Origin: Rhyzopertha dominica
Lineage: Eukaryota > Arthropoda > Insecta > Coleoptera > Bostrichidae
DNA: 64,000 bases
Direction: 5' to 3'
NCBI GenBank assembly: GCA_025024175.1
Contig: QCXZ01000137.1
Coordinates: forward strand, 7,626,001 to 7,690,000
A program made the translations under genes and the position numbers. The notes under the pieces were generated by a model. The model ran no database searches. It was not told the origin of the DNA and saw only the letters and a list, made by a program, of their open reading frames with translations. Position 1 is the first letter of the stretch, and each line of letters opens with the position of its first letter. Below, in pieces: positions 1-11,600 of this stretch.

Positions 1-247
1 ATTCCGCTCCCAGCATTCTTGTCGTTGTTGAGGCATGTTTTTGAGGACGACCGTGTCGCCGTAAGATGGCGACCTCATACTCCTGATATCACATTTGTTC
101 ATTTTTGTATTATCGACGTGACATTATGGTTACTATTGACTTCAATTCAGTGTTAAACATTTATGAGAAACAATCTCAAAGTGTAACAAACATCAAAAAT
201 TCAAATGACTGTATTAGACTGTGGAAAAAAAAGGAATAAAAAAGTTA

Positions 248-329
248 TGGCAGCGGTGGGATTCGAACCCACGCCTCCGAAGAGACTGGTGCCTTAAACC
301 AGCGCCTTAGACCGCTCGGCCACGCTACC
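248..329 (-). tRNA. tRNA-Leu (anticodon AAG)
   Basis: Read on the minus strand, this 82-nt segment folds as a class II (long variable arm) tRNA. The acceptor stem GGTAGCG pairs with CGCTGCC (one G-U pair), followed by discriminator A as expected for leucine. The D region is TGGCCGAGCGG. The anticodon stem is CTGGT/ACCAG around loop TTAAGGC, giving anticodon AAG. A variable arm follows, then the T arm containing GGTTCGAATCC (B box). There is no intron. A run of six T on the minus strand (plus-strand A run at 238-243), just past the 3' end, fits a Pol III terminator. No other tRNA was found in the window. Confidence 0.97.
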
Positions 330-790
330 CATGTCTCGAACATTTCGAAAAAATGGTAGAAACAGAAGCAACATGTAAATTCCAAAATAAATTGGTAACA
401 ATAATTGCAGTAATGTTAAAATTACTTTACAAGATGTAATTAATTACAATTACAATTATTTTTGATAAATTGTAATTATTACAACTGAAATTACAAAATG
501 TGGTAATGTTATTAATTACAATTACCTACAAGCTTCGATGTAATTTCAAATAATTAATTAGGTACGTCTATACACTTTTTGTATAGGATCAGGTAGAAAG
601 TTGAAAAAAGTCTTATAACAACAATTTGTTATTCTAATCCTCCCTCATATCTAGTTGTTTTGATAATAAATCAATTATAAATTTTATTCCATAAAGCATA
701 AAGCAAAATTCAAAAACTTACATCTAATCTTATTTGACCACCAGAACTAAACATTCTCGCTCAACAAAAGCGGAAAAGGAGAATAGGTAT
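330..790. repeat. AT-rich stretch with clustered AATTACA/TGTAATT motifs
   Basis: No gene is seen. Positions about 418-560 hold many direct and inverted copies of TGTAATT/AATTACA, so the stretch can fold on itself. This looks like low-complexity sequence or the end of an old DNA transposon; no target duplication is visible. Confidence 0.4.
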
Positions 791-918
791 GATGTTCAAT
801 GGTTTTTTTGTAAACACCAGCAAATTCTTCTCGAAAAATCAAAAACTTTCCTATTTTTAAACCACTATTCTACGATTTCAAATGAAAAAATTAGCTATTG
901 TAGACTGCTTCGTGAACA
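791..918 (+). repeat. Direct repeat, copy 1 of 2
   Basis: The stretch starting GATGTTCAAT recurs at 1080-1206, about 289 bases further on. Shared blocks include CAAATTCTTCTCGAAAAATCA and CCACTATTCTACGATTTCAA. The 73-codon open frame over this copy is broken in copy 2, so it is not taken as a gene. Identity of the repeat family is unknown. Confidence 0.75.
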
Positions 919-1079
919 CAAATCATATTACCTGAAATATCTGAAAAACAAATGACTATAGGGTGTTGGTATCTTAATACTTTATTGTTTAATTTGATGT
1001 GGTGAATCGAAAGCCCTACAAAAAGTGGGGTGTCGTTCTGTTTAAAATAACAAATTTGTAGTCAATATCTTTGACAGAT

Positions 1080-1206
1080 GATGTTCAATTGTTTTTTGTA
1101 ACCGCCATCAAATTCTTCTCGAAAAATCAAGAAACTTTCCGGTTTAAACCACTATTCTACGATTTCAAATAAAAAAGTTAGCTGTAGACTGTTAGCGTGT
1201 ACACTC
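1080..1206 (+). repeat. Direct repeat, copy 2 of 2
   Basis: Second copy of the block at 791-918, with small indels and substitutions. The two copies differ by roughly 15 percent by eye. Either a local duplication or two copies of one interspersed element. Confidence 0.75.
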
Positions 1207-2149
1207 TGTATTTTTTTATTATATTCAATACTGCAGGATAGTCTTTTACAGATGGTAATATTTACTTTCACATAAGCTAATACTNCTACATGTGAAGCAC
1301 AAAATTTCAAATTTTTATCTTTGGAATAATTGAAAAATTGTAATATAAAAAAGTTGTCAAGCATATCTCAGATACCTACATGTAAAATATTCTCATTACA
1401 TAGGGAAGTAAATATAATACAAATATACTATTTATAAGTTATAACAACACAGTATACATAATCGATAACAACAATACATATATGAAGGTGAACATTTATA
1501 GCGCTTTTACATTTTTCATCTATTTATAGTCAACAGTCTAGAATCAATAACATGGTTTCTAACCTGAGTGCAATGAGAACAAATACATATTATATATTTT
1601 TGATGTAAACGTCAAATGCACAAAACCCCTCTAACATGCTTTTTAAAGTGTGTTACTGACTTAAAAGCAAATATCAATGTCTTTACTGTAATCATTGCAT
1701 ATTCGCAAGATTGTGTTTAGAGATGAATGTTGAGCATAATTGACCTTATCAGGTTCCAAACGGAAAACTGGGACATGTGGTGGGATAACAAGGGACATGA
1801 AAGTTCAAAGAGGCAAGAAGTTCTGGTGCGTCAATTTGATTGTTGACGAGCTTATATATGAAACATATCGCGAAATATGTTCGCCTCTTTTCTAAGCTAG
1901 GAAGATTAAGGTACAGCATGCTTAAGCCAGGATTGGAAGTAATTTGCCTAGGAAGCCTCTATCGAATTCTTTTTAAAAACCTTTGCTAAGATATTGATAC
2001 TGACGACTGAATTACCATATATATTTTTTAGATTATCAAATTGTATGAATTATTTTAACACATCAATCTCTAGGTCGCATTTAATGGGGGGGGGGGGCAT
2101 ATATCCCACATTTTCTCCATACGTACCTGAGTCCCAAGTACGTATCTAA
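1207..2149. other. No supported gene
   Basis: AT-rich intergenic DNA. The only structure noted is a MEF2-type sequence (CTATTTATAG) at 1520-1529, far from any muscle gene start, and a G run at 2086-2096. No coding signal is convincing. Confidence 0.5.
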
Positions 2150-3400
2150 TATTGTTTTTAAGAAACTCAACAAACTTAATGCTAATAAGGGACCCGGCCC
2201 CCAATGGGCTACCTCCTATCTTCATCCGTAACTGTGCTCCCTCTATACTTCTCCCTCTCCACATTATATTTAATTTTTCTCTAAAACATGGAGTTTTCCC
2301 ACATTTTTGGAAACACTCATATGCAGTGCCTGTCCACACATCCGGTTCTCTACCACGCATAGAAAACTATCGACCAGTCTATCAGCAAGGTGTTTGAGAG
2401 TGTAGTGTTTCCCAAAGTCTATTCCTATTTTAAAAATATTATTTCTCCTAAGCAGCATGGCTTTTTTCAATATCGCTCAACAGCCACAAATCTGCTTCTA
2501 TATGTGTATTTTATCACTACTTCGTTCAGTGGAGGATCCGAGGTGCACTCAGTATACACAGATTTCAGCAAGGCTTTCGATAAGGTCAATCGTTCCTTCC
2601 TTCTGCAAAAACTAAGTACGTACGGACTATTTTCCTCCTTGCTGACATGGTTTGCTAGCTACCTGACTGGTAGGACCCAGCAAATGAAAATTCACAACCT
2701 ACCTTTACAAACTATTAATGTATCTTCTGGAATTCCTCAGGGCTCTATTCTCGGACCACTGTTGTTCTCGATCTTTATCAATGACATTGGGTCGAATTTC
2801 ACCAGTCATTATTCCCTTTTTGCTGATGATATGAAAATATATCGTGTTGTATCTGACGCATATGATACGGCTCTATTGCAAATCGATCTAAATCATTAGC
2901 ATAAGTAGTGCACTGATAACAACATGTCATTAAATGTTTTTAAATGCCAGGCTATCAACTTTAGCAGAAAAATTCACCCATCTGTTCTACAGTATAATAT
3001 TAATGAAAATGTCATCCTGTTCAGAGCTTTGCTAAAGATCTGGGAGTCCTTTTGGACTGTAAACTAAATTATGTTACTCGTTATAATAACATCATCAGCC
3101 GAGCCAGTAGGACATTGGGGTGTATTTTAAGATATGATAAAGTGTTTAACAACATAAACACAATAAAACTCTTTTACATTTCCTTAGTCAGACCAGTTCT
3201 GGAATATAAATAACACCATAGTTTGGTCACCNTATTATAAGATCACTGTGACAGGCTTGAATTCACACAAAGAGGTCTAGAACATTGAAAACAGAAAATT
3301 CACTGTAAGCTTATTAGGATTACAGTCTCTGTGAGACCTCGTTTAAACTTTGATAGTGCTGGCAAATCATTAATAACTTGAGAGAAAGTATGTGATTGGA
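2150..3400 (+). pseudogene. Degenerate jockey-like LINE, reverse transcriptase
   Basis: Two overlapping frames (about 2152-2397, then 2390-2899) encode successive pieces of a non-LTR retrotransposon reverse transcriptase. Piece one ends near IENYRPV. Piece two holds [32 protein letters not shown] and the catalytic FADD box. Broken coding continues to about 3240 (LGVLLDCKLNY-like, then a VRPVLEY-like segment). A frameshift at about 2393, a stop at 2897 and later stops show it is dead. No 5' ORF1 or endonuclease is seen, so the copy is 5'-truncated. Assignment to the jockey group rests on motif style only. Confidence 0.85.
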
Positions 3401-5109
3401 CACTGGCTGTTAAAAAATATTGTAAAAGACGACGTGTAGTAGTGAGCACGAAAATTTTACGTAGTTTATTATCGATTCAAGACACATATTACTCTAGTAT
3501 GTTCCACATAGGCAACACTGGCTAGATACACACAGCTCCTTCCCCTGTTACAAACCAAAACCGAAATAACTCCCGAAACCCCAAATAAACATCTCGGCTT
3601 ATGAAACAACCTTTGTTGCTGAAAGCCTTATTTATTAAGCAACGGTCTGACTAAAACCACTAAAAATCGTATCCAGACCAGCCAAAAATTCCCACGCTAC
3701 AAAACTTGACGCAGATAGGTACAACAAAAGATGACACATTATAACAACACGAAAATATCCATCATCAGGCGCAAATCGAGATCGAATAAACAGGAATTCG
3801 TGAATTTTCCATAAGTAAAATGCCAAAAGTTCTGATATACGTAGGCGTATTAAATGGAATCTTTAGAAGTTTCGTTCAAAATGTTTTATTTTTGTAGGAG
3901 CACAATTACGAAATGCTAATTGTATGACTGATCTCTTTCATCGTGGAGACGGATTCCATTGTTTGTAGCTGTCTTGTCAGAAGAAAATAGTTTTAAGGAC
4001 ACCTGCCGTGGGAAGTTAAAATTAGATTCGTAATGCTGCGCTTCAGGGAGACTATAAAGTTTATTTACGTCTTACGAAGATAAAATTAGAAAAATCGATG
4101 GTCAAATTTTATGACTAATACACCTTGAAATCGAGCAAAAACATATCCATTCAAGAACAACTAATTACCTGTTTTTTGCGTCAATAGTTTTTATACTTGA
4201 AAAATTTTATTCTGTTCTAAAATTTGCAGGTAGCTGCAGAATATACAAATAACTAGAAACATCTGTTCTCTTAGTTATTGTAAATGCAACGTTTTCCTAG
4301 TGTAAAATGCGCGAATTATTTTTTAATTTCGTACGAGTCGTCCCTGGTTAGTCATACAAAAAGGCTGTGTTCCAATGTGCAGCTTCACTAAAAATAAGTA
4401 TTAGCACACAGCCCGGGCTACATTATGTGTCTAGTGTCTACACGATTTTTGACATTCCCCAGCCTGAAATTCTATATTTAATCTAAGGTGCGTTTTCTGC
4501 ATGCTACGGATTAGATTTCATATCATTCCACTCCTTTTATAGTTACTCTATCAAGATTTAATTCATGTACTTGCAAAATAGCATTTAATACACGAGCGAT
4601 TTACACTTGAAACTTGTACTGTTTTATGCCAACTTTATCATAAAGAAAGTTAATGCAAGAAACGTAAAGATATATCAATTGATTTTATGCTGACATTTGG
4701 TCATTTTTAATTGAAGAATGCTCCAATTGTCTAGCTCACTGAGATATATTTTCAATCAATTTCGGAAAACTAATGACACTCCCGATTAAAGGAAGAAGTC
4801 AAACACATAGAAAGAATTACTCTTTGTACTTGATTTTTGCTGAACAGCAAAATTTAATGAAAATCGGCTTAATTACTAAAAATATCTGCACTTTCGTAGT
4901 ACATTTCTATCATACTTAACAACTATTTGCAAATATCCCTTATGCACGGATATGCCTACAGCTAAATTGCATCATGATAAACTGGGAAGCAGTACAAGAA
5001 GTATAGACGCAGTAGAGATTCAAACCCTTATTAACATTATTGCGTTGCATTGGAAAATGTGGTTCTTATTCTGTTATTCATTGTATCCTGTGCAGTAGGT
5101 TCTTTAAGT
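3401..5109. other. No supported gene
   Basis: AT-rich DNA with only short random open frames on both strands. No motif, repeat or RNA gene was recognised. Confidence 0.5.
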
Positions 5110-5225
5110 ACCTAAACCATAACAGCATCCCATAAACTCCATGACAGTAAGGTCCGGCGATCTCGCACAGCACAAGACGAGACTTCATCGGTGGATTCAA
5201 GGATTAGGTAATTGATAATTTAAAT
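5110..5225 (-). pseudogene. Fragment of a DD41D-type mariner transposase
   Basis: The minus strand reads ARSPDLTVMEF followed by LWFRYLKNL-like residues in shifting frames. This matches the end of the catalytic domain (ARSPDLTTLDFFLWGYLKN) of the element at 5960-6913. Only about 100 bases are recognisable and the frame is broken, so this is a fossil. Confidence 0.6.
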
Positions 5226-5379
5226 AATGTCGCACAAGTCTAGCAAAATGGCAAAACACACCATCGTGCTGATCCTACGTGGTATGTTTTATATCATCAG
5301 GAACATTTTCTAGTAATTCTGGCAATGCATTATAATGCAATTCTGCCGCGATTGAAATGGATTGAGTAATAATGAAAAT

Positions 5380-5880
5380 TTATTTGCAATAGCCAAACTA
5401 CATAATAAAACAAACAGGAGAAGAATAAATTAACACAAAATTAACAGTTATTGCAAAAGGACATGTAATAGCTGAGCTGATCTTAGTACATGCCCTCACA
5501 GAAACAAAATGATCACAATGTGCAATAATGGGCAGCATACAAAATTAATAATAAAAAGAATTACAAAATAAGCACAATATATTATGTAGAAGGTATTGAA
5601 AATAGCATTGAACTGTCTGCTAAAAAAAGAGGGACAACACTAAAGTTTGAGGTAGTGTATCTTTAAGGCCTTATTAAATTGGGTCGTTTTCAGAGACTTA
5701 CAAACAACTGGAATATTATTATAAACCTTATAAACACTGTAAGGGAACGACCTTTGGAATAAGGCAGTTTTATGGGGTGGCGGAAATTCCCAGATTGTGA
5801 ACATCATTACGAAATGTAATCTTTTTATGCAGTTATGAAGGAGATTTATATTGCAAAATACTATGGGTTTTTTACAGACA
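5380..5880 (-). pseudogene. 3' end of a jockey-like LINE (ORF2 C-terminus)
   Basis: On the minus strand the frame ending at the stop 5642-5640 reads LFQRSFPYSVYKVYNNIP, then LKTTQFNKALKIHYLKL. A piece like FRNDVHNLGIS lies just upstream. This is the characteristic C-terminal tail of many insect LINE ORF2 proteins; the plus-strand fossil at 39188-39397 has the same pattern. AT-rich sequence down to about 5380 is the likely 3' UTR. The rest of the element is missing. Confidence 0.7.
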
Positions 5881-5959
5881 AATGACTACATAGCATACCT
5901 TACTTGATAAGACACTGGTTCATACTTTTTAATACCGCACGCAAAACGCAAGCATAATA

Positions 5960-6913
5960 AAAAGCGAAATTATTCGGAAGTAGTTGCACTCTACAATGTA
6001 ATCCCAAGTGTTCCGTACAACAGCTCTCACTCGCCATATTAGAGGAAGATCTATTCAGAACATTTTCAAAAAGGAGAAGTTTCATCCATACAAAATTCAC
6101 TTATTACAAGAACTGAGCGAAGATGATTTCGATCATAGGATATAATTTTTCGAAACTGCAATGAACATCATAGATGAAGAAAGAAACATTTTAAATTGGG
6201 TTATGTTTTCTGATGAAGCGACTTTTTGCCTCAATGGCAATGTGAATAGACGTAATTGCAGATATTGGTCGGACACAAATCCACATTGGATGAAACAAGT
6301 CCACAAACAACATCCTCAGATAGTGAATGCATGGTGTGGTATTATCGGTGACCATATTATTGCGCCTTTTTTCATCGATGGAAATTTGAACGCGGTCAAG
6401 TATTTACAGCTCTTGCGCGAACACATTATACCAGAACTTATTCGCGTGTTCCTTAATCGTGGAAATGCTGCGAGTCCTTCTGAACAGATATGATTTCTGC
6501 AAGATGGTGCACCACCTCATTTTGCAGTCAACGTTTGTGGATATTTGAATGCGATATTTCCAGATAGATGGATTGGTCGGCGCGGAGCGATAGAATGCCC
6601 AGCACGTTCCCCTGATCTGACGACGCTTGATTTTTTCCTGTGGGGGTATCTGAAAAATCGTATTTATGCTGATCGGCCACATAATGCAGAAGAATTAAAA
6701 GGACGAATCAGGGCAGAAATTCAGAACTTACTTCCAAATATGCTACACAGAACAACTTTTACAAAGGCTGCTTTACTGCCAGGAAGTAATGTGAATCTGA
6801 AAAAATACATTTTTCACGGAAAATTGTTTTTCTTTTTTACTTGTTGGGTACCCGATTTGCAATCAATCGATCAAACTAGACGAAAATTATCAACAGTCAA
6901 GGAAAATTGGTAA
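5960..6913 (+). pseudogene. Degenerate Tc1/mariner transposase (DD41D spacing)
   Basis: Plus-strand frames align along their length with the open transposase at 45579-46664. They include KFHPYKIHLLQELSEDDFD, FSDEATF (first catalytic Asp), QDGAPPHFAVNV (second Asp, codon 6503-6505) and ARSPDLTTLDFFLWGYLKN (third Asp). Forty-one residues separate the second and third Asp, the spacing used to define DD41D (rosa/Visitor-like) elements. In-frame stops occur near 6144 and 6491, and the N-terminal helix-turn-helix is eroded. The 3' terminal repeat may end near GCGACCCTG at about 7130-7140, without certainty. A C run followed by an ambiguous base lies at 6961-6973. Confidence 0.88.
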
Positions 6914-7144
6914 TATCTGGCTGTACAACGGTGATACATTATCGAAATCATGCCTTTTGACCCCCCCCCCCCNTCCCATTTAGAAATGCAACTTACGCCC
7001 ATATCTCGGACAGCTGACAGCCGACACAAAGTTGAAAAAATTCCAGAAAATGCATTTTGATTACCCATAAGCCTATGCTTATTTCAGAAAAATCGGTCGA
7101 ACACAACCTGAAATACCCTGCTGGTTCCATACTTTGTAGCGACC

Positions 7145-8367
7145 CTGTGTTTATAATGATGCATATGATATTTATTATTTGATAATAAAGTCAAAGTTTG
7201 TCTTTCAGTTAATGAACTCATGCAGAATGTTTTTTAATAACTGGTAAGTATTAAAACAGCAAATTAAAAGAATTATTAGGTAGGTACATGGCTTTAGGAA
7301 CGTGCAATACTAGTGGGATCACAAATGACGATTCGACTTCGGATCCTTTCGCTATGCCTCCTTTCTCTCGATGCATATGTATACTTATGTATACTTGTAT
7401 ACTAATGGTGTTTTACTCCTGTAGTATATTTTAACTTTTAAATTAAAATTTCTATGCTGCTTCTATTTGTGTCATTTTACAATTGCTTTTGCTTGTTCAA
7501 TTGTAATGAATCTTGATTTTCTTATTAACGGCAAGCACGGCCTAGCAGATTCGTCACTGATAACTGTTGACATTTATACANTTATCTCGAGAATAGTAAA
7601 TTTAGGTACAGGGAAAGCTATAGCAANAAGATATAAAATTAAACACTAATATAATATAATTTTTTAAAAGCTAGGACTACNAACTGCTCTAACTCTTAAN
7701 TGAAATATTTGCCAAAAGCAATTTCGAAATTCAGAAGTACCAGAACTCTGAGATATATTCCATATATTAAAATAAAAACTGACGTCAAAAACAGCGAAAC
7801 AGCAAGCAATTGAAAAACTTTAAAAGCTTTTTTTATATCAATTTGAAGTATTTTATCAAAAGGTTAAAAAACCCGTGAGTTACTATTACAAAATTTACGT
7901 TTGTGTGTAAGTCCAACGAAAACAACAAACACCTGTATAATTTTAAAAGACAAAGAAGTTATGTTAACATAAATGCTCTAGAAACCGCAGTAAATCTAGT
8001 AGGGAAATTAATTAATTTTTTAAAATGGGTTTTAATATATAGAATAATGTTATATGTTCGAAACATTTTTGAATACTGAACCTCATGTTTTTGGAACGTG
8101 TCTGAAGTCACAGTTTTTCTTTAGCGGGAAGGGAGTAGAAGTGAGAGGACAAAAAGGAATTATAATTTTTTGGTGGGGTAGAAGAACTAGAACTCGGTGA
8201 TTTTTCCCAAACATTTAACGTTTATTGCACCAAACAACATTCTTCGGCCACCTGTTGCTGGACGTGACAGAGCAACAACAAAGATTTCCCGAAATCCACG
8301 ACATCGCAATTTTCGGCTGGCTTTCCACCAACACAGTGGGCCTATTAGGTGTTTGATACATAAGTGG
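7145..8367. other. No supported gene; upstream region of Mp20
   Basis: AT-rich DNA with several ambiguous bases (7581, 7627, 7681, 7700). No coding exon is recognised. It may contain distal control sequence for Mp20, but nothing specific is visible before the site at 8368. Confidence 0.45.
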
Positions 8368-8377
8368 TTATTTATAA
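8368..8377 (+). promoter_or_regulatory. Putative MEF2 site upstream of Mp20
   Basis: TTATTTATAA fits the MEF2 consensus YTAWWWWTAR and lies about 170 bases before the predicted Mp20 start of transcription. Muscle genes of insects commonly carry such sites. In DNA this AT-rich a chance match is quite possible. Confidence 0.4.
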
Positions 8378-8510
8378 ATCCAGCAAATTATTTGCGCTGC
8401 TATATGGACAATGACTACGTCACGTGTCCCCGGTATGACTAAGACGTCGACGTCGGGACGCCTATTGGACGTAGGTGCTCCCTTAAGCGACGCCACTGCG
8501 GACAGCAAAC

Positions 8511-8603
8511 TATAAGAACGATCCGTGCTAAAACGTGCGTAGTTAACCTGCAAACTCCATATCTCGAACAGTGAAGTGATCAGTAGTGCGATCATACCCC
8601 AAA
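8511..8603 (+). promoter_or_regulatory. Predicted Mp20 core promoter and 5' UTR
   Basis: TATAAGA starts at 8511. An initiator-like A at about 8541 sits 30 bases downstream, the normal TATA-to-start spacing. From there a 5' UTR of about 63 bases leads without an upstream ATG to the start codon in context CCAAAATGC. The stretch is clearly richer in GC than its surroundings. Confidence 0.55.
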
Positions 8604-8633
8604 ATGCCCGGACCGTCCAGACCCTTGTGGCAG
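8604..8633 (+). CDS. Mp20: Mp20 coding exon 1 (10 codons)
   Basis: ATG CCC GGA CCG TCC, then AGA CCC TTG TGG CAG, encodes MPGPSRPLWQ. The donor GTTAGT follows at 8634. It ends in phase 0, as exon 2 requires. The next exon is 28.7 kb away, so this link is the weakest in the model, but GC content, promoter and phase all support it. Confidence 0.72.
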
Positions 8634-11600
8634 GTTAGTGCCCAACTATCGTTAGTCATTGTTTGTTAATATGCCAAAATTATTTGAAAAACGCCGAAAT
8701 CGAGCCGTTGCTTCTCTAATTATAGGAAATCGTGTCGCAATTAAGCCGTTTTATTGCCATGCCTTCCCCAGCTGTGAAAACAGTCGTTTCCTACTTCTAC
8801 AACAATTTATTTGTAAAAAAGGTTTACAAAGCAGGTACTTTCGCACTAATAAATAAAACTAAAATACTTTTTAACGCAAAATCATTTTGCGCGTGCCGCG
8901 TGACTCAGCGCCCCTATTTTTAAACCTATTTGCGTTTCTTGGGCGCTTTCGTTGAAAAGTATGTCAGTTTTCTAAATTTACATCGAAATACTGAAAAGGA
9001 TTTGGAACGCACTCGCAACTAGAGATCGCCGACGAAATAGTCCGCCGGTATATGGTCGAACACATGCCTGAGGATGTCGATCATGATATCCTCGATGGTT
9101 TTGCTCAAAATCGGATTCAGGGAGTCGGCAACCGGCCGCCAGTTAGCGTTCAGGTACGCGTTTGTCGACGCCTCTGAAATTATAGCGAAGTTAGAAATTT
9201 GCGGCTGAAAAGTAATTCGTCGTACCCAAAAGCTTGTGGCCGTCGAATAAGTTACCCATATGCAGCTTCAGGCCCCCTATGTGGAATTTAACGTGAACTC
9301 CTGTGACGTTGAAGAAGTTAAAACCTTCCTTCTGTATGAGAGTGACGTCACTATCTGCGATTATGCTGATATTTTCTGAAAACAGATGCAAAACATCAAA
9401 TGATTGTTATGAACTAGAAGAGGCTTGAGTCGCTAAACTAAATAAATTGCAATTAGACATTTGAGGTCGAAAACGATAAGAAAAATTTCTAGAAGTACGT
9501 AAAAAACAACAGTACTCCCGTCAAATATTCAATTAACCGTTGTTATTGTTATTATTGGTATTATTATTTTTATACGTTCCTGAACAACATATAATACATT
9601 TCAGTTTAAATTTTATACATCGTCCTACAACACCGGATTCATTGCTTTAATCAATAATTTTATTCTCCTAATGTAAATGTACTGATAAAATTCGGTTACT
9701 GTTTCATGCCAAGAAATGTTTACTATGTTAAATAAAGAACGATCTTTGTAATCTTTGTTATTCCTAGAAAATAAGATTATGTGTTTTCAAAATTCGCTGC
9801 CACACCATTCCGTGTTGCTTCGCTTATTATTATTAAAGATGGCAAAACTTGTACAAAATATCGATAAACTATATCATTAGATGTATCAAAATTGTATATC
9901 AATACTAACGATGTATCACAAAAACATAATGTATAACAGAAGCGTAATACTGCTTTTTAGAGCTGTTGTCCTGAAGAGAGAAAATATATATTCGAGATAA
10001 CGATAAAAATAGACTCTCTTATAAACTACTGAATATGTAGATAAGGTAATGCTTATTTGAAAGACAAAAGATTCAACTAGACCCTAGAGTACTTTTCAAA
10101 CAAATGTATTTTAGATTTTGTGCCAAATTGCAAATTATGAATATTTTTGACCTACATTTTTACGAATTTCAATTATTGTGTCACATAGTTTGCACATGCA
10201 AAGCAGCTTACATCAAAATGTCGATCACCAGCTTTCGAATAAGACTGTTTTTAAATAAACACATATTGCAATAATTATTGAGTGGTGCTAGTCGTTATTT
10301 CAAATGAAACGTTTCTTTCTCTCTCCAACGACTGTTATGGGTCGAATATGGCAGCTGGAAATGACTATAGTATAGATGGTAGTGTCAATGCCTTCTGCTG
10401 CCATAATCATAAAAAATATAGTTTTGGTTTGTATGCATAGGTACCTTTTGCTGTTATACACCATTTTGTTTATTTTGAATACAAATAAAACTGCCGGTTT
10501 GATTCGATAGCTTTGAGAATAACATATCGATATCCCCGATATATCGAAAGCAAAATATAGATATAACGATATAGATATCGATATATTTACAAAATGTATC
10601 GATATATGTAGTGTATAGATATACTCTTGCCATCCCTACTTATTATACAATATTACAAGAGATCAATTACTTCTTGCGAAAAAATTAAAAACGATACGAA
10701 AGACATGTTTTTAATGTATGCTTGCCTGTAATTGAGTGGAACGACTTTATAAAGTACGAGTGTATATTTCTAGTTCAAAATTAATATCCTTATGTTTAGT
10801 AATAATTCTTGTTGAGTTGATCAAAAGTATCGGACTACCTTTTATTTTCAAATAAACAATAAAACACGTTATCAAAACATAATTTGACGATAATTTTACA
10901 TATTCTTGTTTCACGTCAGTTTGAAGTGCCTTTCAATAAGTTAAAAGGTTAATTTAGTACCACCAGATTCATTTTAATTTGCACATATGGTAAATTCAGT
11001 GAAACTGATGGTTGACTATGGAGATGGACAACATTCAAATTTATATATTTGTGATTTATTTAATGACTTCCACCCAGGTAAATATCCTCATATAAAATTA
11101 TTATTAGTCAATCGTCGGTTCTTCGAATATTAAAAAAACATAAAAATCTGAATGTGCTAAATGGAGATGATCCTGACAAAAGAATGCAATTTGTGCGATA
11201 ATGGAGAACGAAACAACCTTTACTTAAACGAATTTTATAAACAGACATAATTACCGCTGCTGGTCTAGTGAAAACCATTAAAGGATGATGAAACAACCTA
11301 CACAGCAGTATCCTCAGAATTTGATTTTTTTCCTCTGGGGTAATTTAAAATTCAGGTGTACAAACCACGAAATTTACAAGAACTGGAAGCCCGAATCATA
11401 CACCAAATTGAACAAATATCGTATAAATTCATTTAAGCAAATAAAGTATTACGAACATTATCAATTATCAACAAATCATCAATAAAATCAGTATTGACAT
11501 TTGCAGAACTTGCTTTATAACGCTTTTGTCGTTTATTTCATAAATGTATAAAATAGACATCAATTCATTTCAAGGATAAAAACGCAAAATATCGCTTAGC

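Noticed and set aside
1520..1529. MEF2-like CTATTTATAG
   Set aside because: About 7 kb upstream of Mp20 and easily found by chance in AT-rich DNA; nothing else supports it.
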